Assembly (NCBI GenBank): GCA_021818585.1
Contig: JAKATU010000017.1
Location: 37,913 to 101,912 of the forward strand
Source: Acidobacteriota bacterium
Lineage (GTDB): Bacteria; Acidobacteriota; Terriglobia; Terriglobales; Acidobacteriaceae
Reading direction: 5' to 3'
DNA: 64,000 nucleotides
A program made the position numbers and the translations under genes. Shown here piece by piece: positions 36,960 to 46,760 of the stretch. Under the pieces are notes generated by a model, which saw nothing but the letters and a program-made list of their open reading frames with translations, made no database searches and was not told where the DNA came from. Numbering within the stretch: position 1 is the first letter of the stretch; each line of letters begins with the position of its first letter.

Positions 36960-39336
36960 TTAAAACTTGATTCTTGCTGAAACCTGCAATTGCCGTGAGG
37001 AGCCTGAATCGTCAATTGGGAAGCGGGTGGAGCCGATTTGACCAAAGGTTCCAGGTGAGGTGGCTGTTGGGGAAAAGGTTGTGGCGGGCTGGCTGAAATT
37101 GGGGTGGTTGAGCAGGTTGAAGGCGTCGGTGCGCAGCTCAAGGCGAGTTTTCCTTTGATCGGGGTGTCTTTTTGCAGCGCGAGACCAACATCTTCAAAGC
37201 CGGGCCCTTAGAGGGCGTTTCTTCCCCTGTCTCCGAAGCCGGCGCCGGGACTTGAAAAGACGCAGCCGGTGGGTTGGAGTATTGCAAAACGCCCGGGGTA
37301 TGTACTGGATGTTGCCGTTGGAGGCGAGGGATTCGCTGGTAGGCACAGGACCGAGGATATTCGGGCGTGTGAGGCCGGCGATGCCGTTGTTGGCCAGAGT
37401 GGTGTGCACGCTGAAGGAATTGCCGGTCTGCGTGGAGGCGAGGACGGAGAGTTGCCAGCCTTCGACGGCGAGATTGCCCTGGAAGGGCAGTGCATACACG
37501 CCGCTGATGACCCAGCGGTCACGGACGTCGAAGTCGGAGGGGCCGTAGTCTTCGCGAGGATTGAGGCTGTTTTGCGGTGTGCCGTAACCTGACGAGGCCA
37601 GGTTATGCGAGTTGTAGTCAAGCGACTTGCTCCACGTGTAGGAGGTGCTGAGCTGAAGTCCCTTGCTGAAATGACGGGTGACTGTTGCCCAGAGCGCGTT
37701 GTAGTTGGAGTTTCCAACGCTGGTGCTGGTGTGGAGGTTGTTGAGGTTCGTTCCGGGATCGATGGGGCTGTTTCCAGAGAGTGTGGGGAAGGGCCGAACG
37801 CCGTTCAGGGGCTGGTTTTGATTGAGGTACATCTGCAGGTAGGTTCTCTTGGAGCCGATGTAGCCGATCAGCAAGCCCATGCTGCTGCTAAGCGTTGCTG
37901 GACGATGGTGTTGTAGGTTTGAACCTGCGGGTTGCGGAAGTTAGGCGTCACCGAGTATGGGGAGATGCTGTTTGCGGCATTGACGCTGGCGAAGGCGTTC
38001 TGCATGCTGATGCCGGAAGTGCTTGGTGTACTGGTGTTGAGCAACACGGGAATTGTGAAGGGTGGATTGGAAGCGAGGCCGGTGACGAGGTTGGTTTCCG
38101 GCTCGTTGTAGAGGATACCGTAGCCGATGTAAGGACCGTGTCGCCTTTGCCGTTGACATCCCAGGCGAGACCTACACGGGGTTCGTAGTCGTAGTTCTGC
38201 TGGTAGACATTGCTGAAGCCGTTGGTGCCTACGCGTACCAGCGAATCCGTAGCGGTCTGGAAGACGACCATGCGGTTTTCCGCCTCGGAGGGAGTACCGT
38301 TCCACTCAAAGCGGAAGCCGAGGTCGAGGTTTGGCCGTACCTTCCATGAGTCGACTGTGTAAGCCCCGAGCGCGCTGACAAAGATGGGGCTGGAGCGGCT
38401 GCCGGGCGTTAAGCTGAAGGCACTGACCTGATCGTTGAGGAAGTTGCTGAGCGTGCTGAAGGTGAAGGGACTGGTGTTATTGGTGAAGTTGCTGTTGATG
38501 AAGCGGCGGAACTCGCCACCGAACTTCCAGGAGTGTTTTCCGTGGAGCCAACTGAATGTATCGGAGAAGACGCCGAGGGTGTCGCCGCGTCTTTTTGGTT
38601 CGCCGCCCGGCCCGCCGAAGGTGAGTCCGAGGCTGGAGATGCTGATCTGCGGCAGGCCAATGTCTGTGGTGACGCCATTGCTGATGCCGTAGTCTGCCGG
38701 GTTGGCTTTGAAGGCGGGGTGAAGGTGATATGGATGCGGTTGAAGCCAAGTCTGGCTTCGTTGACGGCGTTGAGGCCGAAGACGTGTGTTTCCACCAGGG
38801 TCATCAACTTATGCCGGGCGGGCCGGAGGTCGCTGTATCCGGAGATGGTGTCGGCAACTGCAAGCGAGAGCGGCTCGTTGCTGGAGTCCTGCTGGATGGC
38901 GTAGTGGCCGTGCCGAAGGTCGTTTTCACTGAACTGGTGAGAGACGCCAATTGTGACCTGAGCGATGGAGACGAGAGCGCTGACGGAGCCGATAAAGAAG
39001 TTGCCGGAGTTGGGTGCGGGCAGCAACTGGAGCAGCTTTTGGATGGTGCTGTCTGCGCCTTGTGAGCCGGCTGGAGGTACGCCGCGGTTGACGGTAGCGC
39101 CCTGTCGCTGGCGGGTGCCTTCATAGCTGGCGAAAAAGAAGGTGTGGTTCTTCCAGACAGGACCGCCGACATCACCACCGAACTGGTTGCGGATGAACTG
39201 GGACTGGCGGATGTGCACTCCTTTGACGGTGTAGTTGGAGGTTGAAGTAGTTGCGGGCGTCAAAGAAGTTATTTCGCAAGTAATCGTAGGCTTCCCCGTG
39301 GCGGCGCCAGTGTGGGCTTTTGAGGGTTTGAAGGAA
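36960..39336 (-). pseudogene. decayed TonB-dependent receptor (Oar/carboxypeptidase-regulatory type)
   Basis: Three reading frames alternate to give a receptor of the large acidobacterial TonB-dependent kind. It starts with GEAYDYLRNNFFDARNYFN, then FIRNQFGGDVGGPVWKNHTFFF, DYGISNGVTTDIGLPQISI, YEPRVGLAWDVNGKGD, GYGILYNEPETNLVTGL, VTRHFSKGLQLSTSYTWSKS, DVRDRWVISGVYALPFQG, and at the end ELRTDAFNLLNHPNF and QLQVSARIKF with a TAA at 36960. Frame changes lie near 39235, 38730, 38140, 37880, 37270 and 37145, and there is an in-frame stop near 37205. The signal peptide, carboxypeptidase-like domain and plug are missing: homology begins only about 30 bases from the stop of the neighbouring S9 peptidase. 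Sequencing error cannot cause this many lesions. Confidence 0.88.
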
Positions 39337-41433
39337 CTACTTTTTGGTTTTTGCGGGATACATGGGATCCTTGGCTTCGGCGCCGGGTGCGGTGGGCAGG
39401 TATTTGCCGAGCCAGTGAATCCAGCGTTCGGCGATATCTGCCCGGCGAATGGGGTCGCTGGGGAAGTGTCCATATACCGGATAGGCAATGAATCTGACGG
39501 GTACGTGATTGTCCTTGAGCGCGTGGTAGAACTCGTAGGACTCAGTGGGCACCACGCGGTAATCGCTGACGTCGCTCATGATGAGGGTTGGCGTGCGGAC
39601 GCGCGCGACGTAGTGGATGGGGGACTGGTCGATGTAGGCCTGCATGCGTTTGGTGCTGGTGTAGGGTGAGCCGCCGAAGTTGTCGGCTACGCTGACGTTA
39701 CCGTCGCTGAGGTTATACATGTCGAGCCAGTTGTTGACAGCGGCGCCATCGACGGAGGCCTTCCAGATGGTGGAGTGGCCGAGGAGCCAACTAGTCATGA
39801 AGCCGCCGTAGGACCATCCGCTGACGGCGATGTTTTTCTCATTGACGATTCCCATTTTCTCAAGTTTGGCGATTCCGGCCATAACATCTTCGCCGGGGCC
39901 TTGCCCGGCGTCGTTCCAGATGGCGGCCTGGTATGTGTTACCGAGGTTATCGCTGCCGCGATAGTTGGGCTCGAAGACGAGCCAGCCCTGTGCGGCGAAG
40001 AGCTGGGAGAAGCTGGTCCAGGTCTGGAGTGACGCGTAGGTGGGTCCGCCGTGGATGTAAAGCACGAGCGGATATTTTTTGCCGGGTTGGTAGTCGATGG
40101 GGTAGGTGAGAACGCCATCGGACATGGGGCCGCCTTTGAGGCTGGGCCAAGTGATGGTTTTCTGCTTTGCGATGTTGAGTTTGCTGAATTCGGAGTTGAG
40201 GTGGGTGAGCTGCACAGGAGTGGCGCGCGGCGAGCTGAGGTAGTAGAGCTCGTTGGGGTCGTTGGACGCGCTGCCGGCAAAGGCGATGGCTCCGTGGGGG
40301 CCGACGCTGGCGTCGAGCCAGAAGAACTCGGAGGGGTTGATGTCGCCCGTGTTCACGCGCTGTGCGGGAGCGCCGTCGGCGGGCTGAATCCAGAGAGCCG
40401 CGCTGGTAGCGTTGTGGCCGGAGACGAGGAGGGATTTGCTGCCGGGCATCCAGATTTCGCGGAATATGTCGCGGTCGAGGGTGCTGGTGATGTTGTTGCC
40501 TTCGCCTCCGCTTGCTGGAGCGACATGGACGGCGAGTTCATTCCAGGATTCTCCGTGGAGATTGCGGAGGTAGGCTATCTGCGATCCACCAGGAGAGATG
40601 ACGGGGAAGCCGTCGAGTTTTTTGTCGGAATTGAAGGGGTGGAATTTGCCGGTGGCGACGTTGAGGACCTGGATGGTGCTTTGTTCCATGTCGCCGGAGT
40701 CGGGCGTGGGGACTTTGACGAAGTAGATGCTTTTGCCGTCGCGGCTCCATTGGAGCGGTGACGCGGGCGGGCCTGGAGGCATACTGATAGGCAGGGACCA
40801 CGAGCCGGAGGTGAGGCGTTTGGGTTTCGGCATGGTGGCTGCGCCGAGCGAGTATGGGAGATCGATGAGCCAGATGTGAGCCGGCATGGTGCTGGAGCGC
40901 TTGAGGAAGTCGTTGTCGCCGACCTGGAAGGCGTCCAGGAATTTGGCTTCGCCCTTGCGCTTGGGGCGCTTGTTCTGGGCGACGTAGGCGATGGCTTTGC
41001 TGTCTGGCCGCCAGGAGAGTTGCTCGACGTCTGTGGGGGAGTGAGTGAGCTGGACGGAGTCACCACTGTGATCCATGGGGAGAAGGAATATCTGGAGAGT
41101 GGGCTGTTTGCTTTTGCCGGTTTTGTGGCCTACGGCGAGGAACGCGAGGGTTTTGCCGTTGGGGGACCAGCGCGGGAAGCTCGCGTCCTGACGGCGGCTC
41201 AGGATGTGCATGTGACGGGTGGCGAGGTTGATGATGGCAATTTCGGAGTCGTAGCGATCTTTTTTGAGATCCGTGTGAGCGACAACGAAGACAACGGAGT
41301 TGCCATCCGGCGAGATTTGAGGATCGCTGATGCGGACGATGTTGTTGAGGTCTTTGACGCGGAGGCGAGCTGCGAAGCTGGGAAGGCCAAGGATTGCAAG
41401 GGACAGGGCGAAGCAAAGTGCCCGGAATTTCAT
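39337..41433 (-). CDS. secreted S9 prolyl-oligopeptidase-family peptidase
   Basis: 698 residues. A signal peptide (MKFRALCFALSLAILGLPSFAA, split after its hydrophobic core) leads to a beta-propeller (about 25-420) and an alpha/beta-hydrolase domain (about 430-690). The nucleophile motif is GWSYGGFM, with the catalytic Asp in SDVSDYRVVPTESYEFY and His in YPVYGHFPSD. Acylaminoacyl-peptidase or dipeptidyl-peptidase activity in the periplasm is likely; the exact specificity cannot be read. The receptor pseudogene follows its stop directly. It is one of two S9 enzymes in the window. Confidence 0.9.
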   Translation of the reverse strand: MKFRALCFALSLAILGLPSFAARLRVKDLNNIVRISDPQISPDGNSVVFVVAHTDLKKDRYDSEIAIINLATRHMHILSRRQDASFPRWSPNGKTLAFLAVGHKTGKSKQPTLQIFLLPMDHSGDSVQLTHSPTDVEQLSWRPDSKAIAYVAQNKRPKRKGEAKFLDAFQVGDNDFLKRSSTMPAHIWLIDLPYSLGAATMPKPKRLTSGSWSLPISMPPGPPASPLQWSRDGKSIYFVKVPTPDSGDMEQSTIQVLNVATGKFHPFNSDKKLDGFPVISPGGSQIAYLRNLHGESWNELAVHVAPASGGEGNNITSTLDRDIFREIWMPGSKSLLVSGHNATSAALWIQPADGAPAQRVNTGDINPSEFFWLDASVGPHGAIAFAGSASNDPNELYYLSSPRATPVQLTHLNSEFSKLNIAKQKTITWPSLKGGPMSDGVLTYPIDYQPGKKYPLVLYIHGGPTYASLQTWTSFSQLFAAQGWLVFEPNYRGSDNLGNTYQAAIWNDAGQGPGEDVMAGIAKLEKMGIVNEKNIAVSGWSYGGFMTSWLLGHSTIWKASVDGAAVNNWLDMYNLSDGNVSVADNFGGSPYTSTKRMQAYIDQSPIHYVARVRTPTLIMSDVSDYRVVPTESYEFYHALKDNHVPVRFIAYPVYGHFPSDPIRRADIAERWIHWLGKYLPTAPGAEAKDPMYPAKTKK

Positions 41434-41525
41434 GAATGCTCCAAGGAACCACGGTGTGGTGGCTGCAATCGTACCAAATGATGCGGATGCTGCGGTGAAT
41501 CTGTTTCCAGCAGATGGAAGGGGGC

Positions 41526-42245
41526 TTACACGGGGGCAATGCTTCTTATCGCAATGAAGAGGATGACGCCGAGAAAGAAGACGAGCGCGATGCGGAGACT
41601 GTGCTCGCGGTTGACCTCCGGGATGAGGTCAGACGCGGCGACGTAGATGGCGGCACCAGCGGAGAGTGGCAGTCCGCCGAAGACCCAGTGGGGCAGAAGG
41701 TCGATGATGAGAACGCCCGCAACGGTGGAAGCGGCCAGAAGTAAAGCGGCGAGAACAGCGGTGCGGCGAGTGCGTCCTGACGCGAGCATGACTGAGGCTA
41801 CGGTGAAGCCTTCCGGGATTTTGTGGAGGATGATGGCTGTGAAGATGAGCCAGCCGAGCCAACTGGATATAACGAAGCCAGAGGCGATGGCGACGCCGTC
41901 AAAGAAGGCATGGGCAGAGAGACCGAACAGGACAGAGATGCCGGTGTGGGCGTGGATGAACTCCTCGGTGTGGGTCTCTTCTCCAACGTGGAAATGAGGG
42001 GTTAATGTGTGCTCGAGCAGATGGATGAGGCAGTAGCCAGCGAGCACAAGGAGCGGCGCCCATTTGGGAGAGAAGTGCATGCTCTCGGGTAGCATGTCGA
42101 GCAGTGCGACGGACATCATGAAGCCAGCGCCGAGGGCGATGAAGTAGCGCAGGGCGTGATTATTCCAGCGGCGTTGGACAAGAATAAGTCCGCCGAAGAG
42201 GTTTGCCGAGCCAGCGATACAGCCGAGGATGAGAGAAACGAGCAT
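41526..42245 (-). CDS. ZIP-family divalent metal transporter
   Basis: A 239-residue protein with eight predicted spans. The transmembrane metal site is visible in helix 4-like HAFFDGVAIASGF and helix 5-like LHKIPEGFTVASVML (His, Asp, His and Glu). A His-rich cytoplasmic stretch, HTLTPHFHVGEETHTEE, between helices is typical of ZIP proteins. It probably imports zinc, possibly iron or manganese. A single gene; no Zur-like box was recognised before it. Confidence 0.9.
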   Translation of the reverse strand: MLVSLILGCIAGSANLFGGLILVQRRWNNHALRYFIALGAGFMMSVALLDMLPESMHFSPKWAPLLVLAGYCLIHLLEHTLTPHFHVGEETHTEEFIHAHTGISVLFGLSAHAFFDGVAIASGFVISSWLGWLIFTAIILHKIPEGFTVASVMLASGRTRRTAVLAALLLAASTVAGVLIIDLLPHWVFGGLPLSAGAAIYVAASDLIPEVNREHSLRIALVFFLGVILFIAIRSIAPV

Positions 42246-42355
42246 GGTGAATCAGAATGTGGCAACGGTGCCGAGATGAAGAAGGTTTCTCGACCTGTTG
42301 GACAATCGCTAATGATATCAGCAATTGGCTGAAGGGCTGGAGGTCGTGGACCGGG

Positions 42356-42856
42356 TCATGGTTGCGACGTGGATTTCGCGCCGGGAGTGGCGGCCCAGGC
42401 GACGGCGATGGAGGCCAGGATTCCACCGATAAGGACAGCGCTGAAAACGTCGACAGACTCATGGTGAAGGTGATTGAAGTCCTGACGGTAGGGGTTGCTC
42501 GCAGGAACGGCTTCGATCATGCCGCCAGCGCTGAGCATGTCGTTATCCATGCGGGGAATGATGGAAAACTGCGAGAACCCGGTGAGGCCGAGCATGACGA
42601 TGACCAGCAGCATGGGCGCGATGAGGTTGCGCGAAAAGGCGCGGATTCGCTGGGCGAAGGCGAGAGACGCGAACAGGAGGATTCCTGCGATGATGGCCTC
42701 AAATTGCAGCGTTTTGAGGCTTTTGCCGACGACCATGCCGGCCTGATGCACGGGCAGAACGGAAAAGGCCGAAGCCGCCACGATGGGGAAGAACAGGAAG
42801 CCGCCCACCCACAGAATGAGCAGCAGGAAGATGAGGGAGCGCAGTAGAAATCGCAT
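42356..42856 (-). CDS. DUF4149-like four-span membrane protein
   Basis: 166 residues with four hydrophobic helices. It begins MRFLLRSLIFLLLILWVGG, then FPIVAASAFSVLP, a second helix pair with IIAGILLFASLAFAQR, and FSIIPRMDNDM between helices, matching the DUF4149/TMEM205-like pattern seen in many proteobacterial and acidobacterial genomes. Function unknown. It lies on the same strand as the ZIP gene, about 110 bases before it, so the two could be co-transcribed. Confidence 0.75.
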   Translation of the reverse strand: MRFLLRSLIFLLLILWVGGFLFFPIVAASAFSVLPVHQAGMVVGKSLKTLQFEAIIAGILLFASLAFAQRIRAFSRNLIAPMLLVIVMLGLTGFSQFSIIPRMDNDMLSAGGMIEAVPASNPYRQDFNHLHHESVDVFSAVLIGGILASIAVAWAATPGAKSTSQP

Positions 42857-43363
42857 GATGGATGAAGTCTCCGTTCAGCAGATGCCGGGGCGTATTCGGA
42901 GCGGCCATTGCGGGGAGCCATGCTGTTGTGTTCGAATCAAGCCGTTGCAACCGCTCACCTTATCTTTATATAGATTTGCCAAGTGTGTTGGCAGTGGCTG
43001 AGAGGCGTTCGGTTTCCACCCAGGCAGCTTTGTCTTTGGGGTACCGGTTCCGCTGAACTCGATTTTGCTTTGCGACGATTGCCCCAATGCATGGATATGC
43101 CTTGGCAGGTTGTATGGAAGACGGCTGATTTGCCTAATCTGGCTGCGATTTTCTATACATCTAAGCGTTCCATTGAGAATTCCTGCCTGCTCGTGCGGTT
43201 TTCGCCGGGTGGTCATGATCATAGGCCAAAAGATTGAGAAGTCGGGTAACGGCGGGCAACGTGGACGGGAAATGGCTCATCGGAGATTGAAGGCCCAAAT
43301 TTCAGGGGAAGTATTGGGCTCGGAAGTCAAAACTATGTGGATTTCATAAACATTTAGAGGCCC
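42857..43363. other. intergenic region without a recognised gene
   Basis: About 500 bases between the divergent DUF4149-like gene and the response-regulator gene. Short open frames exist on both strands (minus 42875-43222, plus 42983-43237), but neither has a recognisable domain, a good ribosome-binding site or coherent codon use. Base composition is more AT-rich than the flanks. A TTCGAATC stretch at 42931-42938 looks like a tRNA T-loop but has no matching arms. Confidence 0.5.
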
Positions 43364-43744
43364 ATGTCACAGATTCTGTTAGTTGACGACAATGCCATTC
43401 AGGCCGCAACCCGGAAGGCGATCCTGACGAGAACGGGACGGCGGGTTTTGATTGCGGAGAGTGGCTCCGAGGCGCTCAGGGTGCTGGCAATGGAAGAAGT
43501 TGCGACCCAGATTGCGCTGATTATTACCGACCATTTGATGCCGGGGATGAATGGACCGGAGTTTGTGAGACGACTCCGCCAGATGATTCCGGAGATGCCA
43601 GTGGTTGTGCTGAGCGGGTTGCCGCAGGCAGAAGCGGAATATGAGCCTTACGATGTGGTATTCCGCATGAAACCACTGCTTCCGGATGCGTTGATTCGTC
43701 TGGTCAATGAACTCCTGGATGGATCGGTCGCACAGACCGCATAA
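43364..43744 (+). CDS. single-domain response regulator (CheY-like receiver)
   Basis: 126 residues forming one receiver domain. The acidic pocket is DDN near residue 8, the phosphorylation Asp is in LIITDHLMPGMNGPEF, the switch Ser is in VVLSGLP, and the conserved Lys-Pro is MKPLLPDAL. No output domain is attached, so it works through a partner, as in a phosphorelay or motor control. AGAGG is just before the ATG. No histidine kinase gene is adjacent; the pilus operon and the PP2C gene are far away. Confidence 0.92.
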   Translation: MSQILLVDDNAIQAATRKAILTRTGRRVLIAESGSEALRVLAMEEVATQIALIITDHLMPGMNGPEFVRRLRQMIPEMPVVVLSGLPQAEAEYEPYDVVFRMKPLLPDALIRLVNELLDGSVAQTA

Positions 43745-43820
43745 AACCTGTCGGGCGTAGGTCAAAGCATGGACCACACTTCTCTGGAACGTGGGCCCGC
43801 GGGATTTACGCCTATTATGT

Positions 43821-43836
43821 TGTGCGATTCGTCACA
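43821..43836. promoter_or_regulatory. CRP-like box upstream of ccmF
   Basis: TGTGCGATTCGTCACA matches TGTGA-N6-TCACA at nine of ten positions. Its centre lies 30.5 bases upstream of TAGACT at 43859-43864, hence near -42.5 from the predicted start of transcription, exactly as for the ccmC and ccmE sites. Confidence 0.6.
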
Positions 43837-43858
43837 GCTTTGGTTTGCCGCTCGCCTT

Positions 43859-43864
43859 TAGACT
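43859..43864 (+). promoter_or_regulatory. predicted -10 box of ccmF
   Basis: TAGACT (four of six consensus bases), giving a transcription start near 43871. That would leave about 20 bases of leader before an ATG at 43891, or almost none before the ATG at 43873. No good -35 hexamer is present. Confidence 0.4.
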
Positions 43865-43890
43865 CTGCGAGAATGGTCCCTGAGTTCACC

Positions 43891-45954
43891 ATGCCTACAT
43901 TCGGCACCTACGCGCTACTTCTCGCCCTCGTGCTCAGCGCCTATAACCTGCTTGCAGGAGCTGTAGCTCTACGCCAGATAGCCACTCGCAAACGCGGACG
44001 TCTTTCGCCCGAACGACTGGCAGAAACTGCGCGCCGTGCCGGGATCGCTTGTTTTGTAGCGGTGACCTGCGGTGCGTTTGCGCTTGTCTGGGCCGCCTTC
44101 ACGAACGATTTTTCCGTTGCTTACATTCTTCACCACTCGAACCGGGCGTTGCCGGCGCCGTATAAGTTTGCCGCGCTGTGGTCGGGGCAGGAGGGGTCGC
44201 TGCTGCTGTGGTCCTGGTTGCTGGCAGGCTATGGGCTGGTGGTGCGTTTGCGGCACAAGGTGGACGTGAAACTGTCTGCCTATGCGTCCACGATCCTGGC
44301 GGGCATCCAGGTGTTTTTTCTGCTGTTGGTGAATTTTGCCGCGCCTCCATTTGCTCTGGTGCAGGGCGCGGTGCCGCATGACGGGTTCGGGCTGAATCCG
44401 CTGCTGCAGTATCCGGAGATGGTGATTCATCCTCCGATGCTGTACCTGGGCTACGTGGGATTGAGCGCGCCATTTGCATTTGCGCTGGGCGCGTTGATGA
44501 TGCGGTATCCGGGTGAAAAGTGGATTCACATTACGCGGCGCTGGACGATGGTGGGCTGGCTGTTCCTGACTTGCGGCATTTTTCTGGGCGCGCACTGGGC
44601 TTATCAAGTGCTGGGCTGGGGCGGCTACTGGGGCTGGGATCCGGTCGAGAATGCTTCGCTGATGCCGTGGCTGGCAGCGACCGCATTTCTGCATTCGGTG
44701 ATGATGCAGGAAAAGCGCGGCATGATGAAGAAATGGAACGTGTGGCTGATTTTTTCAGCGTTTCTGCTTGCTTTGCTGGGCGACATGCTGACCCGCACAG
44801 GACTGGTGAGCTCCGTGCATGCATTTGCACAGTCGTCGATCGGGAACTGGTTCTGGCCGTTCCTGGTGATCTGCGTGGCGGTATGCCTGTTCACTTACTT
44901 CCTGAATCGCGACCACCTGAAGGCCGACCACAAGCTGGAGGCTCTGGTCTCGCGCGAGTCGAGTTTTCTGTTTAACAACGTTGTGCTGATGGCGGCCTGC
45001 TTCACTGTGCTATGGGGCACGTTGTTCCCGGTGCTTTCAGAGTACGTGCAGGGAAACAAGGTGACGGTGAGCGCACCGTTTTACGACCGGGTGGCGGTAC
45101 CGATTGGCGTGTTCCTGCTGTTCCTGACCGGCGTTGGTCCGCTGCTGGCGTGGCGCAGCACCTCGATGCGGAGCATCCGCAAGAACCTTGTGGCTCCGAC
45201 GGTTGCGGCTGTATTGACAGGCATTGTGGTGATTGCGATTGGCGTGCATCCGTGGAGTATTTTCACGAGCACACCGGGTACCTTCTACGCATGGATGACC
45301 TTTATGCTGGCGGCGTTTGTGACGACGGCGATCGGGTCGGAGTTTTTCCGTGGCGCGCGGGTGATTCAGAAGCAAACGGGGAAGAATCTGTTTGCTTCCG
45401 TCGTACGCTTGACCCGCCGCAACACTCGCCGTTACGGCGGCTACCTGGTGCATTTTGGCGTGGTGGTGATTTTTATCGGGCTTGCCGGTTCTGCGTTCAA
45501 CCAGAGCGTGGAAAAGGAGCTCGATTTTCACCAGAGCATGAATATCGGTCCTTACCGGTTGGAGTGCCTGGATTACTCGGAAGACACGAATCCGAATTAC
45601 GACACCGAATATGCGCTGCTGAATGTTTATCGCGACGGCAAGTTTGTGACGCAGCTTGATCCGGCGAAGCGGTTTTATCAGGCGAGCCAGCAGGCTTCGA
45701 CGATTGTGGCGGAACGTTCGACTCCGGAGTGGGATCTTTACGTTGTGTATGCGGGGAAGGATCCGCAGACCGGGCAGCCGATTATCCGCGCGCATCTGAA
45801 TCCTCTGGTGATGTGGATCTGGGTGGGCGTGCTGATTGTGATATGGGGAACGCTCATCGCGCTGGTACCGAGCATGCAGCCAGGCAGTGCGAACGAGGCT
45901 GCAAAGAGCCTTGGCAAGCGTGAGCTGGTTACCGCTGGAAAGGCGGAATCATGA
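43891..45954 (+). CDS. ccmF: CcmF cytochrome c haem lyase subunit
   Basis: About 687 residues with some fourteen spans. The tryptophan-rich haem-handling signature is WGGYWGWDPVENASLMPWL, and histidines flank it (FILHHSNRALP-like YILHHSNRALP, and MVIHPPMLYLGYVG). CcmF takes haem from CcmE and joins it to apocytochrome c CXXCH thiols. The C-terminal third carries a periplasmic beta domain (YRLECLDYSEDTNPNYDTE). The ATG at 43891 gives the usual start MPTFGTYALLLALVLSAYN; one at 43873 would add six residues. The stop overlaps ccmH by four bases. Confidence 0.94.
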   Translation: MPTFGTYALLLALVLSAYNLLAGAVALRQIATRKRGRLSPERLAETARRAGIACFVAVTCGAFALVWAAFTNDFSVAYILHHSNRALPAPYKFAALWSGQEGSLLLWSWLLAGYGLVVRLRHKVDVKLSAYASTILAGIQVFFLLLVNFAAPPFALVQGAVPHDGFGLNPLLQYPEMVIHPPMLYLGYVGLSAPFAFALGALMMRYPGEKWIHITRRWTMVGWLFLTCGIFLGAHWAYQVLGWGGYWGWDPVENASLMPWLAATAFLHSVMMQEKRGMMKKWNVWLIFSAFLLALLGDMLTRTGLVSSVHAFAQSSIGNWFWPFLVICVAVCLFTYFLNRDHLKADHKLEALVSRESSFLFNNVVLMAACFTVLWGTLFPVLSEYVQGNKVTVSAPFYDRVAVPIGVFLLFLTGVGPLLAWRSTSMRSIRKNLVAPTVAAVLTGIVVIAIGVHPWSIFTSTPGTFYAWMTFMLAAFVTTAIGSEFFRGARVIQKQTGKNLFASVVRLTRRNTRRYGGYLVHFGVVVIFIGLAGSAFNQSVEKELDFHQSMNIGPYRLECLDYSEDTNPNYDTEYALLNVYRDGKFVTQLDPAKRFYQASQQASTIVAERSTPEWDLYVVYAGKDPQTGQPIIRAHLNPLVMWIWVGVLIVIWGTLIALVPSMQPGSANEAAKSLGKRELVTAGKAES

Positions 45955-46427
45955 AACCAGTAATGACGCGCCTGATGCAGTTTGCAGTAGCTCCCACGAT
46001 CGCCATTGCTCTCCTGCTTTCCATGGGAGCGACAAGTCCGAATGTTCGTTACCACAGGATTGGCCATGAGCTGATGTGCGTATGTGGCTGCAATGAGATT
46101 CTGGCAGAGTGCAATCACGACAGTTGTCCTGATTCTCCAGTGGAACTGGCGGAGTTGAAGGCCGATCTGGCGAAAGGAATGACGGACCACCAGATCTTTG
46201 CTGCGTTCCAGGCGGAATACGGTGCTACGGTATTGGCCGCTCCGATGCTGACCCGCTTCAACATGGTGGCCTGGATTGTTCCTCCGCTGTTGCTGGTGCT
46301 TGGCATCGTCGGGGTGATGGGGCTGGTGCGGAAGTGGAGACTGCGCGCGGCGGCTGTTCCAGCGGCGGCAAACGTAGAGCATTTTGATCATCTGCGATCG
46401 AGAATTCGCAAGGAGACAGAGCTATGA
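45951..46427 (+). CDS. ccmH: CcmH thiol-reductant subunit, CxCxC variant
   Basis: 158 residues. A signal anchor (about 10-27), then the CcmH domain with the redox region LMCVCGCNEILAECNHDSC (Cys at 43, 45, 47, 54 and 59), followed by a three-helix bundle and a C-terminal membrane span (about 108-128) with a basic tail. CcmH normally has LRCxxC and reduces apocytochrome c before haem attachment; here the cysteines sit as CxCxC with two more downstream. DLAKGMTDHQIFAAFQAEYGATVL is the conserved CcmH helix. Overlaps ccmF and the next gene by four bases each (ATGA). Confidence 0.88.
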   Translation: MKPVMTRLMQFAVAPTIAIALLLSMGATSPNVRYHRIGHELMCVCGCNEILAECNHDSCPDSPVELAELKADLAKGMTDHQIFAAFQAEYGATVLAAPMLTRFNMVAWIVPPLLLVLGIVGVMGLVRKWRLRAAAVPAAANVEHFDHLRSRIRKETEL

Positions 46428-46714
46428 CGCTGTTTGCATGCATCCTTTTGACGGTTGGCACGCTGATTTTCATGTTTTATCCGGAACGGCATGTGGCGGC
46501 GCAGCGGCAGAAGACGCGGCTGGAGTATCTTCGGGAGCGGCAGGCGACTCTTTATGACAATCTCCGCGACCTGAATTTTGAGAATCGCGCCGGCAAGTAT
46601 TCCGAGGACGACTATGTGGCGCAACGCGCGCTGATGGAGAATGAAGCTGCGACGGTGCTTGCGGAAATTGATCTGATCGAGTCTACCGGCCTGAAACAGC
46701 GCGGCCAGGCGTGA
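46424..46714 (+). CDS. CcmI-like small membrane protein
   Basis: 96 residues: one N-terminal membrane span (about 2-20) and a cytosolic-side coiled-coil stretch (YLRERQATLYDNLRDLNFEN RAGKYSEDDY, shown in two parts). This is the pattern of the N-terminal segment of CcmI (CycH), which presents apocytochromes to the CcmF/H complex, without its TPR domain. Overlaps ccmH by four bases. The C-terminal tail of the next gene has a related helical motif, so CcmI roles may be split over two proteins. Confidence 0.7.
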   Translation: MTLFACILLTVGTLIFMFYPERHVAAQRQKTRLEYLRERQATLYDNLRDLNFENRAGKYSEDDYVAQRALMENEAATVLAEIDLIESTGLKQRGQA

Positions 46715-46760
46715 AGCGGTCTGGGACAACGCGGAAATTGAATCAACAGGACGACATCCT

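Noticed and set aside
42921..42960. tRNA-like TTCGAATC stretch
   Set aside because: The bases on either side do not form a T-arm, and there is no acceptor stem or anticodon arm at the right distance.
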